Made by a program: the position numbers and the translations under genes
Origin: Thiotrichaceae bacterium
Lineage (GTDB): Bacteria > Pseudomonadota > Gammaproteobacteria > Thiotrichales > Thiotrichaceae
Direction: 5' to 3'
NCBI GenBank assembly: GCA_023144895.1
Contig: JAGLEV010000073.1
Coordinates: forward strand, 1 to 58,989
Length of the DNA: 58,989 bases
Shown here: positions 16,443-25,186 of the stretch, piece by piece
How positions within the stretch are numbered: the stretch's first letter is position 1
How the letters are laid out: each line of letters begins with the position of its first letter
Notes under the pieces: model-generated
Database searches by the model: none
Told to the model about the DNA's origin: nothing
Seen by the model: only the letters and a program-made list of their open reading frames with translations

Positions 16443-17705
16443 ATGGCTGATATGAAGCGATATCCAACGCCAATGTTGGATGTTCTGGAAGATGGTCCGT
16501 GGCCTAGTTTTATCACTGGCTTCAAGAAGTTACGTGACGAGCATCCAGATGAGAAAATAAACAATGTAATTAACGGCTTAATGGGTCAGTTAGAGCATTC
16601 TTATGAAACTCGCATGGGTTACTGGAAAGGTGGAACAATCTCTGTCTATGGGTATGGTGGTGGTTTAATTCCTCGTTTCTCTGAAGTAGCGGACATGTTC
16701 CCAGAGTCAAAAGAATTCCACACAATGCGTGTACAGCCGACTCCAGGCAACTACTACACGACTGACATGATGCGTCAACTAGCGACTAGCTGGGAAAAGT
16801 ACGGATCAGGTCTACAAACATTCCACGGTCAGACTGGTAACATTATGTTTATCGGTTGTGACAATGACACCTATCAGCATTTCTTCGATGAAATTAACGA
16901 CTACGGTTGGGATATGGGTGGTGCTGGACCTTGTGTTCGTACTGCAATGTCATGTGTTGGTGCTGCACGTTGTGAACAATCTTGTGCTAATGAGCATGGT
17001 ATTCATCGTCACCTTGTGAATAGCTTCACTGATGATGTTCATCGTCCTGCATTACCTTACAAGTTCAAGTTTAAAGTATCAGGCTGTCCTAATGATTGTC
17101 AGAATGCTATTGAACGTGCTGACTTCGCCGTTATTGGTACTTGGAGAGATCACAAGAACATCGACCAAGACGCATGGAAAGCCTATGTTGCAGACAAGGG
17201 TGTTCAACATGTAATGGATAATATCATTACACGCTGTGTATCTAAGTCACTTTCACTAGGTGAAGATAATTCATTAATCGCTGACGAATCGAACTGTGTT
17301 CGTTCAATGCATTGTATGAATGTTGTTCCTAAGGCTATTGGTCCTGGTGATGACAAAGGTGTCACTATCCTTTGTGGTGGTAAGCGTACTCTTAAAATCG
17401 GTGACTTGATGGGAACAGTTTTAGTTCCATTCATGAAGCTTGAGACAGAAGAAGACTACGAAGCCATTGTAGAGCTAGCTGAAGAAATGATCGACTTCTG
17501 GGCTGAGAATGGTCTAGAACATGAGCGTACTGGTGAGATGATTGAGCGTATTGGCTTAGTTAACTACCTTGAAGGTATCGGTGTAGATCCAGATCCAAAC
17601 ATGATCGCTCAGCCACGTAACGTATCTTACGTTCGTACTGACGGTTGGGATGAAGCTGCTGAAGAGTGGTTTAGCCGTAAGCGTGAAGAAAAAGCATCTG
17701 CTTAA
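16443..17705 (+). CDS. dsrA: Dissimilatory sulfite reductase alpha subunit (reverse/oxidative type)
   Basis: DsrA of 420 residues. With DsrB it forms the cytoplasmic siroheme-[4Fe-4S] enzyme that, in sulfur oxidisers, converts sulfur carried by DsrC to sulfite. Cluster and siroheme cysteines appear in 'CVGAARCEQSCAN' (about 175-187) and 'CPNDCQNAIERAD'. The ferredoxin segment reads Cys285-V-R-Ser288-M-H-Cys291; in DsrA proteins the middle position is normally Cys, which makes this copy unusual. The ATG at 16443 (MADMKRYP) has AGGAGAAAGTTA just upstream and is preferred to the longer frame. It is the first gene of the dsr cluster; dsrEFH downstream mark the oxidative type. Confidence 0.97.
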   Translation: MADMKRYPTPMLDVLEDGPWPSFITGFKKLRDEHPDEKINNVINGLMGQLEHSYETRMGYWKGGTISVYGYGGGLIPRFSEVADMFPESKEFHTMRVQPTPGNYYTTDMMRQLATSWEKYGSGLQTFHGQTGNIMFIGCDNDTYQHFFDEINDYGWDMGGAGPCVRTAMSCVGAARCEQSCANEHGIHRHLVNSFTDDVHRPALPYKFKFKVSGCPNDCQNAIERADFAVIGTWRDHKNIDQDAWKAYVADKGVQHVMDNIITRCVSKSLSLGEDNSLIADESNCVRSMHCMNVVPKAIGPGDDKGVTILCGGKRTLKIGDLMGTVLVPFMKLETEEDYEAIVELAEEMIDFWAENGLEHERTGEMIERIGLVNYLEGIGVDPDPNMIAQPRNVSYVRTDGWDEAAEEWFSRKREEKASA

Positions 17706-17731
17706 TTCTTTAACTGCTTAACTTTTACTTG

Positions 17732-17757
17732 GTGGAGCTTTTTAATGAAAGCTCCAC
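17732..17757 (+). other. Intercistronic hairpin dsrA-dsrB
   Basis: Perfect 10-bp arms GTGGAGCTTT (17732-17741) and AAAGCTCCAC (17748-17757) with a TTAATG loop in the 84-bp gap. There is no U-run, so transcription should continue; it could protect or delimit the dsrA message. Confidence 0.65.
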
Positions 17758-17789
17758 TAAAACTAACAGATTTATTTAGGAGGTAAACC

Positions 17790-18866
17790 ATGGCAAAACC
17801 ACAAATGCGTGAGCCGATAGAATCAGGTTGTCCTGATGGTTTCCAATATATGCATCCAGTGATGCGTCGTAACTTCGGTCTTTGGGCTTATCATGAAGAC
17901 CCACAGCCTGGTGTTTTATTACACGTAGCAAAGAACGGCGATAAAGCTTGGACTGTTAAAGCGGGTACTCAGCGTATCCTTGATGTATTCACTCTACGTT
18001 TACTTTGTGACATTGGCGATGAGTATGCTGATGGTTACTTGCGTTTTACTATTCGTAGTAACATCGAATATACCGTTGATACTGAAGCAAAGCTTCAGCC
18101 ATTGGTTGATGAGCTGAAAGACAAAGGTTTTGCTGTTGGTGGAACTCGTAACTCAGTTGCTTCTCTTTCTCATACACAGGGTTGGTTACATTGTGACATT
18201 CCTGGTACAGATGCATCTGGCGTAGTTAAGTCAATGATGGATGAGTTGTACGACGAGTTTACTAACTGGAACATGCCTAATCGTGTACATATCACGACTT
18301 CATGTTGTCAGATTAACTGTGGTGGACAAGGCGATATCGCTATCAACGTTCAACACACTAAGCCACCTAAGATTGATCACAATCTAGTGGGTAATGTTTG
18401 TGAGCGTCCTTCGGTTGTTGCACGTTGTCCTGTAGCGGCGATTCGTCCCGCAATGGTTGATGGCAAGCCTTCATTAGAAGTTGATGAGAAGAAATGTATC
18501 TGTTGTGGTGCATGTTATCCTCCTTGTCCTCCGATGCAGATCAACGATCACGAAGCAACTCAGCTTGCTGTTTGGATCGGTGGTAATCACTCAAATGCTC
18601 GTGGTAAGCCAACATTCCAACGTTTAGTTGCTGCTGGTATTCCAAACAACCCACCACGTTGGCCTGAAGCGACTGCGATTGTTAAGAAAATCCTAGAATG
18701 CTACAAAGAAGGCGCACGTGATTGGGAGCGTATCAACGAGTGGGTTGAGCGTATCGGATGGCCTCGTTTCTTCGAAGTAACAGGTCTTCCATTCACTAAA
18801 TATCACATTGATAACTGGCGTGGTGCTAGAGCGAATCTTAATTCGTCAACACATATCCGCTTTTAA
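17790..18866 (+). CDS. dsrB: Dissimilatory sulfite reductase beta subunit
   Basis: DsrB of 358 residues, the partner of DsrA carrying catalytic siroheme and an added ferredoxin domain. Visible motifs are 'SCCQINCGGQGDIA' (siroheme/[4Fe-4S] ligands, about 170-183) and the ferredoxin cluster 'KCICCGACYPPCPP' (about 233-246), the latter intact in contrast to DsrA. The ATG follows a strong AGGAGG. Length and domain order are normal for the family. Flanking gaps on both sides contain hairpins. Confidence 0.97.
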   Translation: MAKPQMREPIESGCPDGFQYMHPVMRRNFGLWAYHEDPQPGVLLHVAKNGDKAWTVKAGTQRILDVFTLRLLCDIGDEYADGYLRFTIRSNIEYTVDTEAKLQPLVDELKDKGFAVGGTRNSVASLSHTQGWLHCDIPGTDASGVVKSMMDELYDEFTNWNMPNRVHITTSCCQINCGGQGDIAINVQHTKPPKIDHNLVGNVCERPSVVARCPVAAIRPAMVDGKPSLEVDEKKCICCGACYPPCPPMQINDHEATQLAVWIGGNHSNARGKPTFQRLVAAGIPNNPPRWPEATAIVKKILECYKEGARDWERINEWVERIGWPRFFEVTGLPFTKYHIDNWRGARANLNSSTHIRF

Positions 18867-18868
18867 TC

Positions 18869-18910
18869 TCAGTCTGTGAGCTGCTGAAACAATAGTAGCT
18901 CACAGATGAG
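18869..18910 (+). other. Intercistronic hairpin dsrB-dsrE
   Basis: Arms TCTGTGAGCT (18873-18882) and AGCTCACAGA (18897-18906) are perfectly complementary; an outer CTCA/TGAG extends the stem past a one-base bulge. It lies directly after the dsrB stop with no U-run. Confidence 0.65.
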
Positions 18911-18940
18911 TTAATCAATCTTGATGTTTAAGGAATAAAG

Positions 18941-19333
18941 ATGAAATTTACAGTAATGATAAATGAGGGGCCTTATCAGCATCAGTCTTCTGATTCTGCC
19001 CTTCAGTTTTGTCGTGCTGTCTTAGCAGAAGGACACGATATTTTTCGTGTGTTCTTCTACAATGACGGTGTCAATAATGGTACACGCTTAAGTGTTCCAC
19101 CAAAAGATGATCGCCAACTACAGAAAGAGTGGAGTCAGCTTGCAAAGGATCATAGTCTTGATATGGTAATTTGTATTGCAGCTGCACAACGTCGTGGTTT
19201 GATGGATGCTTCTGAAGCTGAAAGACAAGGGTTAGATGCCAATAATATTATAGATGGCTTCCATATCTCAGGTCTAGGTCAGTTAATTGAAGGCAGTATT
19301 CAATCTGATCGTACTGTTATATTTGGAGATTAA
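18941..19333 (+). CDS. dsrE: Sulfur relay protein DsrE
   Basis: DsrE of 130 residues, the active subunit of the cytoplasmic DsrE2F2H2 sulfurtransferase that passes sulfane sulfur to DsrC. The conserved active Cys is in 'LDMVICIAAAQRRG' (about residue 78). The related TusD acts in tRNA thiolation, but dsr context and DsrC downstream support the sulfur-oxidation role. AAGGAAT precedes the ATG; dsrF begins 9 bases after its stop. Confidence 0.95.
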   Translation: MKFTVMINEGPYQHQSSDSALQFCRAVLAEGHDIFRVFFYNDGVNNGTRLSVPPKDDRQLQKEWSQLAKDHSLDMVICIAAAQRRGLMDASEAERQGLDANNIIDGFHISGLGQLIEGSIQSDRTVIFGD

Positions 19334-19342
19334 GGAGAACTC

Positions 19343-19747
19343 ATGGCGACTAAAAAATTCATGTATGTGAATCGTAAAGCTCCTTACGGTACGGTATACG
19401 CACTAGAAGCATTAGAAGTTGTACTTATTGCTGCTGCTTTCGAGCAGGACATAAGCTTAGCTTTTATTGATGATGGCGTTTATCAGATTACAAAAGAGCA
19501 AAGTACTGATGGTATTGGTATGAAAAACTTTTCTGCAACCTATAAGGCACTAGGTGACTATGATATCAACAAAATTTATGTTGAAAAAGAGTCTTTAGAT
19601 GACCGAGGCTTAACAGCAGATGATCTTATGCCACTCGTATGGGAAGACGAAGATGATGATTGGGCAGAAAAGCCTTCTATCAAAATCGTATCTCGTGAAG
19701 AAATGGCAGCAGTTCTTGCTGCTCAAGACGTACATTACAGCTTCTAA
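19343..19747 (+). CDS. dsrF: Sulfur relay protein DsrF
   Basis: DsrF of 134 residues, TusC-like and a structural subunit of DsrEFH. It opens 'KFMYVNRKAPYGTVYALEAL', a characteristic beginning of DsrF/TusC, and contains no cysteine, consistent with a non-catalytic role. The ATG follows AAGGAG. It sits between dsrE and dsrH with short gaps. Confidence 0.94.
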   Translation: MATKKFMYVNRKAPYGTVYALEALEVVLIAAAFEQDISLAFIDDGVYQITKEQSTDGIGMKNFSATYKALGDYDINKIYVEKESLDDRGLTADDLMPLVWEDEDDDWAEKPSIKIVSREEMAAVLAAQDVHYSF

Positions 19748-19764
19748 TTGGAGGGAATGAAAAA

Positions 19765-20073
19765 ATGGCAATGCTACATATTGTAAATAAATCGCCCTTT
19801 GAAAGAGTGGCGTTTAAAAGTTGTTTAGATCATGCCTTAGCGGGTGACTCAATCTTAATGATTGAAGATGCTGCGGTAGGTGCAACAGATGGAACAATTT
19901 TTTCAGAAGAGCTTAAAGCAGCAATGGCTGATAAGTCAGTTTATGTTTTAGGTGGTGATTTAGCCGCTCGCGGTGTAAGTGAAGATCGAATGATTGACGG
20001 TATTAAAGTTGTTGACTACGCAGGTTTTGTAAACTTGACTGTAGAAAATGATACGACTCAAAGTTGGGTTTAA
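19765..20073 (+). CDS. dsrH: Sulfur relay protein DsrH
   Basis: DsrH of 102 residues, TusB-like and the third subunit of DsrEFH. The family Cys is at about residue 20 in 'RVAFKSCLDHALAGDSIL', and the 'MIEDAAVGA' segment follows. TTGGAGGG precedes the start. Its neighbours are dsrF (17-bp gap) and dsrC. Confidence 0.94.
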   Translation: MAMLHIVNKSPFERVAFKSCLDHALAGDSILMIEDAAVGATDGTIFSEELKAAMADKSVYVLGGDLAARGVSEDRMIDGIKVVDYAGFVNLTVENDTTQSWV

Positions 20074-20112
20074 TTTAACCGTATTAATGTTAATAAATAT
20101 AGGAGATAAGCT

Positions 20113-20448
20113 ATGGGCATGTTAGACGTAAATGGCACTAGTGTTGAAGTTGATGAAGAAGGATACTTAGAAGATTTAAGTGAATGGACTGAAGAAATTG
20201 CTACGGCAATGGCTGCAGCTGAAGATGTTGATTTAAGTGAAGAGCATTGGGACATCATTAACTTCCTTCGTGAATATTATGAAGAATACCAAATCGCTCC
20301 TGCGGTACGTGTACTAACTAAAGCAGTTGGTAAGCGTTTGGGTAAAGCAAAAGGTAACTCTAAGTACCTTTACAGCCTTTTCCCTTATGGTCCTGGTAAG
20401 CAAGCATGTAAGTATGCTGGACTTCCTAAGCCAACAGGTTGTGTATAG
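20113..20448 (+). CDS. dsrC: DsrC sulfur carrier
   Basis: DsrC of 111 residues. Its mobile C-terminal arm 'ACKYAGLPKPTGCV' carries both conserved cysteines, Cys99 and the penultimate Cys110, which form the trisulfide or disulfide exchanged with DsrAB and DsrK; TusE and other DsrC-like proteins lack one of them. It is therefore a functional sulfur-oxidation DsrC. Strong AGGAGA ribosome site. Two strong hairpins follow, setting this gene apart from dsrM. Confidence 0.97.
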   Translation: MGMLDVNGTSVEVDEEGYLEDLSEWTEEIATAMAAAEDVDLSEEHWDIINFLREYYEEYQIAPAVRVLTKAVGKRLGKAKGNSKYLYSLFPYGPGKQACKYAGLPKPTGCV

Positions 20449-20490
20449 TTAATTAATTGCTTAGGCAATTGATTACTATTTGTTAGAGGT

Positions 20491-20555
20491 CTGAGAGCAA
20501 TAAGCTCTCAGGCTTCTTGTAAAATAGAGTTAAATAAAGTCTATTTTACAAGAAG
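20491..20555 (+). other. Double hairpin between dsrC and dsrM
   Basis: Hairpin A has arms CTGAGAGC (20491-20498) and GCTCTCAG (20504-20511). Hairpin B has perfect 16-bp arms CTTCTTGTAAAATAGA (20513-20528) and TCTATTTTACAAGAAG (20540-20555). They are almost contiguous. U-runs are short, so this may be partial termination, RNA processing or 3' protection that allows more dsrABEFHC than dsrMKLJOP product. Confidence 0.72.
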
Positions 20556-20582
20556 TGATCCTGAGATTCGGAGTGAGATTAA

Positions 20583-21350
20583 GTGAACGCATTAGGTTTA
20601 ATTTATGGTGTGATTTTTTGGGCAGCTACCATTGCGATTGTCGCAGGTGTTGCATATAAAATTCGCCTGTACTGGACAATACCAGCACCATTGAAAATCC
20701 CAACTATGCCAGCTCCTCGTACTAAAGGTGGTGTAGTTTTTCGTATGTTCAAAGAAGTGGCTTTTTTCCACAGCTTATTTAGGTCAGACAAGCTGCTATG
20801 GCTTTTTGCTATTCTTTTTCATTATGGATTGGCATTAGTTCTAATTCGTCATAGTCGTTATTTTATGGAAGGCATGGGAGGTGTTTTACTTTTCTTACAG
20901 CCTTTTGGTAAATATGCGGCTTTTGCAATGATTATCGGTTTAATTGCACTACTTGCTCGTCGCTTTATGATTGATCGTGTACGTTATATATCAGCACCTT
21001 CAGATTTCTTAATGCTGGTGTTACTGTTAGTGATCGGTATTAGTGGCGCATTAATGACGTTTGTATCACATGTTGATGTAACCGCAGTGAATAGCTTCTT
21101 TATTAGTCTTAGAACATTCAACTTTAGTGGTTGGAATCTTCCAGGCGATCCATTGGTAATCTTTCATCTTACAGCGGTGGCTTTTTTGATGATCATATTT
21201 CCTATCAGTAAATTAATGCATGCACCTGGCGTATTCTTTAGTCCTACTAGAAATCAAGTAGATGACTCACGTGAGAAACGACATATTGCACCTTGGGCAG
21301 CAGAGCTCGATAAGCAAGGTGTTGATTACTTGCACGAATTAAAGAAATAA
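20583..21350 (+). CDS. dsrM: DsrM, membrane cytochrome b subunit of DsrMKJOP
   Basis: DsrM of 255 residues, a NarI-like integral membrane diheme b protein moving electrons between the quinone pool and DsrK. About five or six hydrophobic helices are visible, starting 'LIYGVIFWAATIAIVAGVAY', with conserved histidines in 'LFHYGLALVLIRHSR' and further helices such as 'LMLVLLLVIGISGAL'. The start is GTG at 20583 after CGGAGTGAGAT. dsrK follows 38 bp later. Confidence 0.94.
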   Translation: MNALGLIYGVIFWAATIAIVAGVAYKIRLYWTIPAPLKIPTMPAPRTKGGVVFRMFKEVAFFHSLFRSDKLLWLFAILFHYGLALVLIRHSRYFMEGMGGVLLFLQPFGKYAAFAMIIGLIALLARRFMIDRVRYISAPSDFLMLVLLLVIGISGALMTFVSHVDVTAVNSFFISLRTFNFSGWNLPGDPLVIFHLTAVAFLMIIFPISKLMHAPGVFFSPTRNQVDDSREKRHIAPWAAELDKQGVDYLHELKK

Positions 21351-21388
21351 TCTTGTTTGAAATAGCAGTCATTTAAGAGGTTTAACTA

Positions 21389-23038
21389 GTGGCAGATTAC
21401 GAAATACCAAAAATTACTGGCGAAGACGGCATCGTAGATGTTCCTAAAATCGTCAAAGATACCATGGTCGGCAGTGGGCCGTGGATATCCGCACCAAAAT
21501 TTCAAAAAGATATGCACTTTGCAACAGAGATAGAGCAGAGTGAAGATGGCAAGTGGACATTAATTCCTAACTGGAAAGAAGCCGCTTTGGAAAAAATGGA
21601 TGACCTACGTGGGCGTTACCGTTCATTGCAGTTATTCCTTGATATTTGTGTTAAATGTGGTTCTTGTACTGATAAATGTCATTATTTTATTGGTACGAAA
21701 GATCCTAAAAACATGCCAGTAGCACGACAGGACTTACTACGAAAAGTCTATCGCCGTTACTTTACCTTTGCGGGTAAATATTTTCCTAAGTTAGTTGGAG
21801 CAACTGATCTAACAGAAGAAGTGATTGATGATTGGTATAACTATTATCATCAGTGTTCACAGTGTCGTCGTTGTTCAGTTTTCTGCCCTTATGGCATCGA
21901 TACTGCTGAAATATCAATGGCGGCAAGAGAGATTTTAAATCATATTGGTCGTGGACAAAAATACTGTACTCAGATTATGGGTAAAGTCTATACGATTGGT
22001 AATAACTTAGGTCTTCCTCAGCGTGCATTAGAGGATACTTTGGAAGGGCTAGAAGAAGACGTTGAAGAAGAGACAGGTGTAAAAGTTGCCTTCCCTTTAG
22101 ATAAGAAGGGTGCTGAAGTCTTATTGATTACGCCATCTGCTGACTTCTTTGCAGAACCTCATGTTGATGGCTTGATGGGCTACGCAAAAGTATTCCACGA
22201 GTTAGAGCTTGACTGGACATTAAGTTCATATGCATCAGAAGGTGCGAACTTTGGTATGTTTATCGGTAGTTATGAGAATATGCGTAAAATTGCATTGCGT
22301 ATTCGTCATGCTGCTCTCGATTTAGGTGTTAAGCGTATTGTCTTTGGTGAATGTGGACATGCATGGCGTGTTGCTTATAGCTTCTTAAACACATTGGCAG
22401 GGCCTTTTGACTTCTTAGATCCAAAGTATCCCGTACCACAGCATGTATTAGAAATTACATGGCCAGCACTACAGGAAGGCAAGTTAACTATAGATAAGTC
22501 ATTAAATGATGATATGACCTTAACTTTCCATGACTCTTGTAATATTGCTCGTGGTACGAACATCGGTACAGAAGTCGGTGGTCAGTTTGATCTACCAAGA
22601 AATGTAATCAAAGCTGTTTGTAATAACTATGTTGATATGAATCAAGACGCAATTAAAGATGTTACTTTCTGTTGTGGTGGCGGTGGTGGTATCTTAACTG
22701 ATGACTTGATGGAAATTCGTATTAAAGGTGCTCAACCAAGAATGGAAGCACTAAAAGAAGTGACTGAAAATAATGGTGTCACACACATGGCGGCTATTTG
22801 TGCCATTTGTAAATCACAGTTTACTAAAGTCATTCCTTATTATGGCTTTAGTATGGATCAGATTGTTAGTGTGCATCAACTAGTAAGTAATGCCATTGTT
22901 CTTAAAGGTCAATTGACTGAAGAAGAATTGGAAGCGCGTGATGCCGCTGAAGAAGCTGAACGTGTTGCAGAAATGGAAGCACGGAAAAAAGCAGCAGCAG
23001 AGAAGAAGGCCGCTAAAGACGCAGCTGAGAAAAAATAG
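21389..23038 (+). CDS. dsrK: DsrK, HdrD-like catalytic iron-sulfur subunit
   Basis: DsrK of 549 residues, the cytoplasm-facing subunit thought to handle the DsrC disulfide. Two [4Fe-4S] motifs, 'CVKCGSCTDKC' (about 88-98) and 'CSQCRRCSVFCPYG' (about 156-169), are followed by HdrB/D-type CCG motifs, including 'FCCGGGGGI' and a late C-x-x-C 'AAICAICKSQ'. An Ala/Glu/Lys-rich tail of about 40 residues ('AEEAERVAEMEARKKAAAEK') likely forms a charged helix beyond the usual domain end. The start is GTG at 21389. It is co-transcribed with dsrM. Confidence 0.96.
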   Translation: MADYEIPKITGEDGIVDVPKIVKDTMVGSGPWISAPKFQKDMHFATEIEQSEDGKWTLIPNWKEAALEKMDDLRGRYRSLQLFLDICVKCGSCTDKCHYFIGTKDPKNMPVARQDLLRKVYRRYFTFAGKYFPKLVGATDLTEEVIDDWYNYYHQCSQCRRCSVFCPYGIDTAEISMAAREILNHIGRGQKYCTQIMGKVYTIGNNLGLPQRALEDTLEGLEEDVEEETGVKVAFPLDKKGAEVLLITPSADFFAEPHVDGLMGYAKVFHELELDWTLSSYASEGANFGMFIGSYENMRKIALRIRHAALDLGVKRIVFGECGHAWRVAYSFLNTLAGPFDFLDPKYPVPQHVLEITWPALQEGKLTIDKSLNDDMTLTFHDSCNIARGTNIGTEVGGQFDLPRNVIKAVCNNYVDMNQDAIKDVTFCCGGGGGILTDDLMEIRIKGAQPRMEALKEVTENNGVTHMAAICAICKSQFTKVIPYYGFSMDQIVSVHQLVSNAIVLKGQLTEEELEARDAAEEAERVAEMEARKKAAAEKKAAKDAAEKK

Positions 23039-23078
23039 AGATTCTTGTAGTAATACAGGAATAAGAAAATTATCGAAG

Positions 23079-23096
23079 GCTTAAATTATTTTAAGC
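23079..23096 (+). other. Small hairpin between dsrK and dsrL
   Basis: GCTTAAA (23079-23085) pairs with TTTAAGC (23090-23096) across a 4-base loop in the 120-bp gap. It is weaker than the other dsr intercistronic hairpins and AT-rich, so chance is possible. Confidence 0.35.
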
Positions 23097-23158
23097 TTAG
23101 TTACGGAATTTAAAACTTAACTTATAGTCCTTGTTGGATTGTGTAAGGAGAATAGATC

Positions 23159-25162
23159 ATGGCAACATCACCAGACGATAAGACAATGTCAAATACCTTT
23201 CGTCGCTATAAAGAAGGCGACGATACTTGGGGTAATATGGCAGAACATATCTTCCAAGAAGATACTTCTTATAAATGTCCAACATACATCCAGAAAACAC
23301 CTCCTTGTCAAGGTGGTTGTCCAGCAGGAGAGGACATTCGTGGTTGGCTACAGATCGTTCGTGGCATAGAAAAGCCATTAGGTTTTGAAGCTATTGATAA
23401 GTCACTCAGCAAAGAAGAAAAAGCTGAAATGACTCAAGCACAAATGCAGGAATATGCATTCCGTCGTTCAACTGATGCGAATCCATTCCCTTCAATGATG
23501 GGTCGTGTTTGTCCTGCGCCTTGTCAAGATAGCTGTAATCGTAATGATGTTGATGACTTTGTTGGTATCAATGCAATCGAGCAATATATTGGTGATACAG
23601 CGATTGAGAATGGTTATTCATTTGATAACTCTGCAACATTGACGGGTAAGAAAATCGCTATTATTGGTGGTGGACCTGCTGGAATGGCAGCGGCTTATCA
23701 GCTTCGTCGTATGGGTCATGCATCAACAATTTTTGATGATCACGATAAGCTAGGTGGCATGATGCGTTATGGTATTCCTAACTATCGTACACCTCGTAAG
23801 CACTTGAATGCTGAGTGTGATCGTATTCTTGCAATGGGTGATATCGAATTCAAAGCCAATACACGTGTGGGCAGAGATATTAGTGTTGCTGATGTTGAAG
23901 CTGAATATGATGCTGTACTCTGGGCGCTAGGTTGTAAGAAAGGTCGTGGTCTATTCCTTGATAACTGGAATGATGTTCCTAACTGTGTAACGGCTGTTGA
24001 TTTCCTTGAGCAATTCAATAAAGGCGAGATGAAATATACTGCCTCTAAGATTGTTTGTGTTGGTGGTGGTGATACTTCTATTGATGTGGTGTCGGTTTCT
24101 CGTCGTATTGGTACATTAACTAATTATACTGAAAAGCCAGAAGATTCAGCAGAAGGTCGCATTGTTCATGATGATGTCGCCGATGCAGATCGTACTTCTT
24201 GTGATAACGTGGTTTTAACGGCTTTATTCAAAGAAGAAGAAATGACGGCAACAGATCACGAAGTTGAAGATGCAAAGCGTGAAGGCGTTGTGTTAATGAA
24301 CGAAGTGATGCCTGTTGAGATTATTACAGATGAAAACGGACGTGCAACGGCTCTTAAGCTTGTTGAGTGTAAGTTTGAAGGTAATATGCCTGTTGCTATT
24401 GAAGGTGGCAAAGAGACGATTGTTGAAGCAGACTTAATTGTTTCAGCGATTGGTCAGTTTGGTGACCTTGATGGTGTTGAAGAGTATGGTAATGACCGTG
24501 GTCTAATGGATGCTGATAAGTTCTACCAAGTACCTGGAAAAGAAGGTCACTTTGTAGCAGGTGATATTATTCGTCCACATCTTCTGACGACAGCGATTGG
24601 TCAAGGCTCTATTGCAGCAGAGACAATCAATGATTACTTAAAGCAAGAAAAAATGGAAAAGCGTCCTAAAGTGGATAAGCATCACTTTGAGATTCTTGAA
24701 AATTTGGCAATGGTTGGTCATTCTCCAGAAGGGGAAGAGGCAGAGGATTTACGGGGCACTGATACACTAGCCTTTGCTGTTCATAACTATGATGATCGTT
24801 CTGAGCATGAGATTGTAGAATCTTCTGAATTATTCCTTGGTCACTTTGAGGCGGTTGCTCGTAATATTCGTGGCGAAGATGCGCCTAGTGCTGCGGAAGT
24901 ACTCGGTCACTTTAATGAGCGTCTCGTTGGCATGAATAACGATGTGGCTAGAGATGAAGCAGATCGTTGTATGAGTTGTGGTATGTGTTTTGAGTGTGAT
25001 AACTGTGTTATCTATTGTCCTCAAGATGCAGTATTTAAAGTTCCACCTGCAAAATCTTCTACGGGTCGTTATGTTGCTACTGACTACGATAAGTGTGTTG
25101 GTTGTCACGTTTGTGCTGATGTATGTCCTACGGGCTACATTGAAATGGGACTTGGCGGTTAA
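23159..25162 (+). CDS. dsrL: DsrL, iron-sulfur flavoprotein NAD(P)H oxidoreductase
   Basis: DsrL of 667 residues, related to the glutamate synthase small subunit and proposed electron partner of reverse DsrAB. The N-terminal cysteine region 'CQGGCPAGEDIRGW' and 'CPAPCQDSCNRN' binds iron-sulfur clusters. FAD binding is shown by 'IAIIGGGPAGMAAAYQLRR' (about 162-180), the NAD(P)H site by 'IVCVGGGDTSIDVVSVSRR', and a C-terminal ferredoxin by 'CMSCGMCFECDNCVIYCP' and 'CVGCHVCADVCPTG'. AAGGAG precedes the ATG. dsrL without dsrD agrees with an oxidative pathway. Confidence 0.96.
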   Translation: MATSPDDKTMSNTFRRYKEGDDTWGNMAEHIFQEDTSYKCPTYIQKTPPCQGGCPAGEDIRGWLQIVRGIEKPLGFEAIDKSLSKEEKAEMTQAQMQEYAFRRSTDANPFPSMMGRVCPAPCQDSCNRNDVDDFVGINAIEQYIGDTAIENGYSFDNSATLTGKKIAIIGGGPAGMAAAYQLRRMGHASTIFDDHDKLGGMMRYGIPNYRTPRKHLNAECDRILAMGDIEFKANTRVGRDISVADVEAEYDAVLWALGCKKGRGLFLDNWNDVPNCVTAVDFLEQFNKGEMKYTASKIVCVGGGDTSIDVVSVSRRIGTLTNYTEKPEDSAEGRIVHDDVADADRTSCDNVVLTALFKEEEMTATDHEVEDAKREGVVLMNEVMPVEIITDENGRATALKLVECKFEGNMPVAIEGGKETIVEADLIVSAIGQFGDLDGVEEYGNDRGLMDADKFYQVPGKEGHFVAGDIIRPHLLTTAIGQGSIAAETINDYLKQEKMEKRPKVDKHHFEILENLAMVGHSPEGEEAEDLRGTDTLAFAVHNYDDRSEHEIVESSELFLGHFEAVARNIRGEDAPSAAEVLGHFNERLVGMNNDVARDEADRCMSCGMCFECDNCVIYCPQDAVFKVPPAKSSTGRYVATDYDKCVGCHVCADVCPTGYIEMGLGG

Positions 25163-25186
25163 TAGAAGATTATAGAGGAAGTTGCT

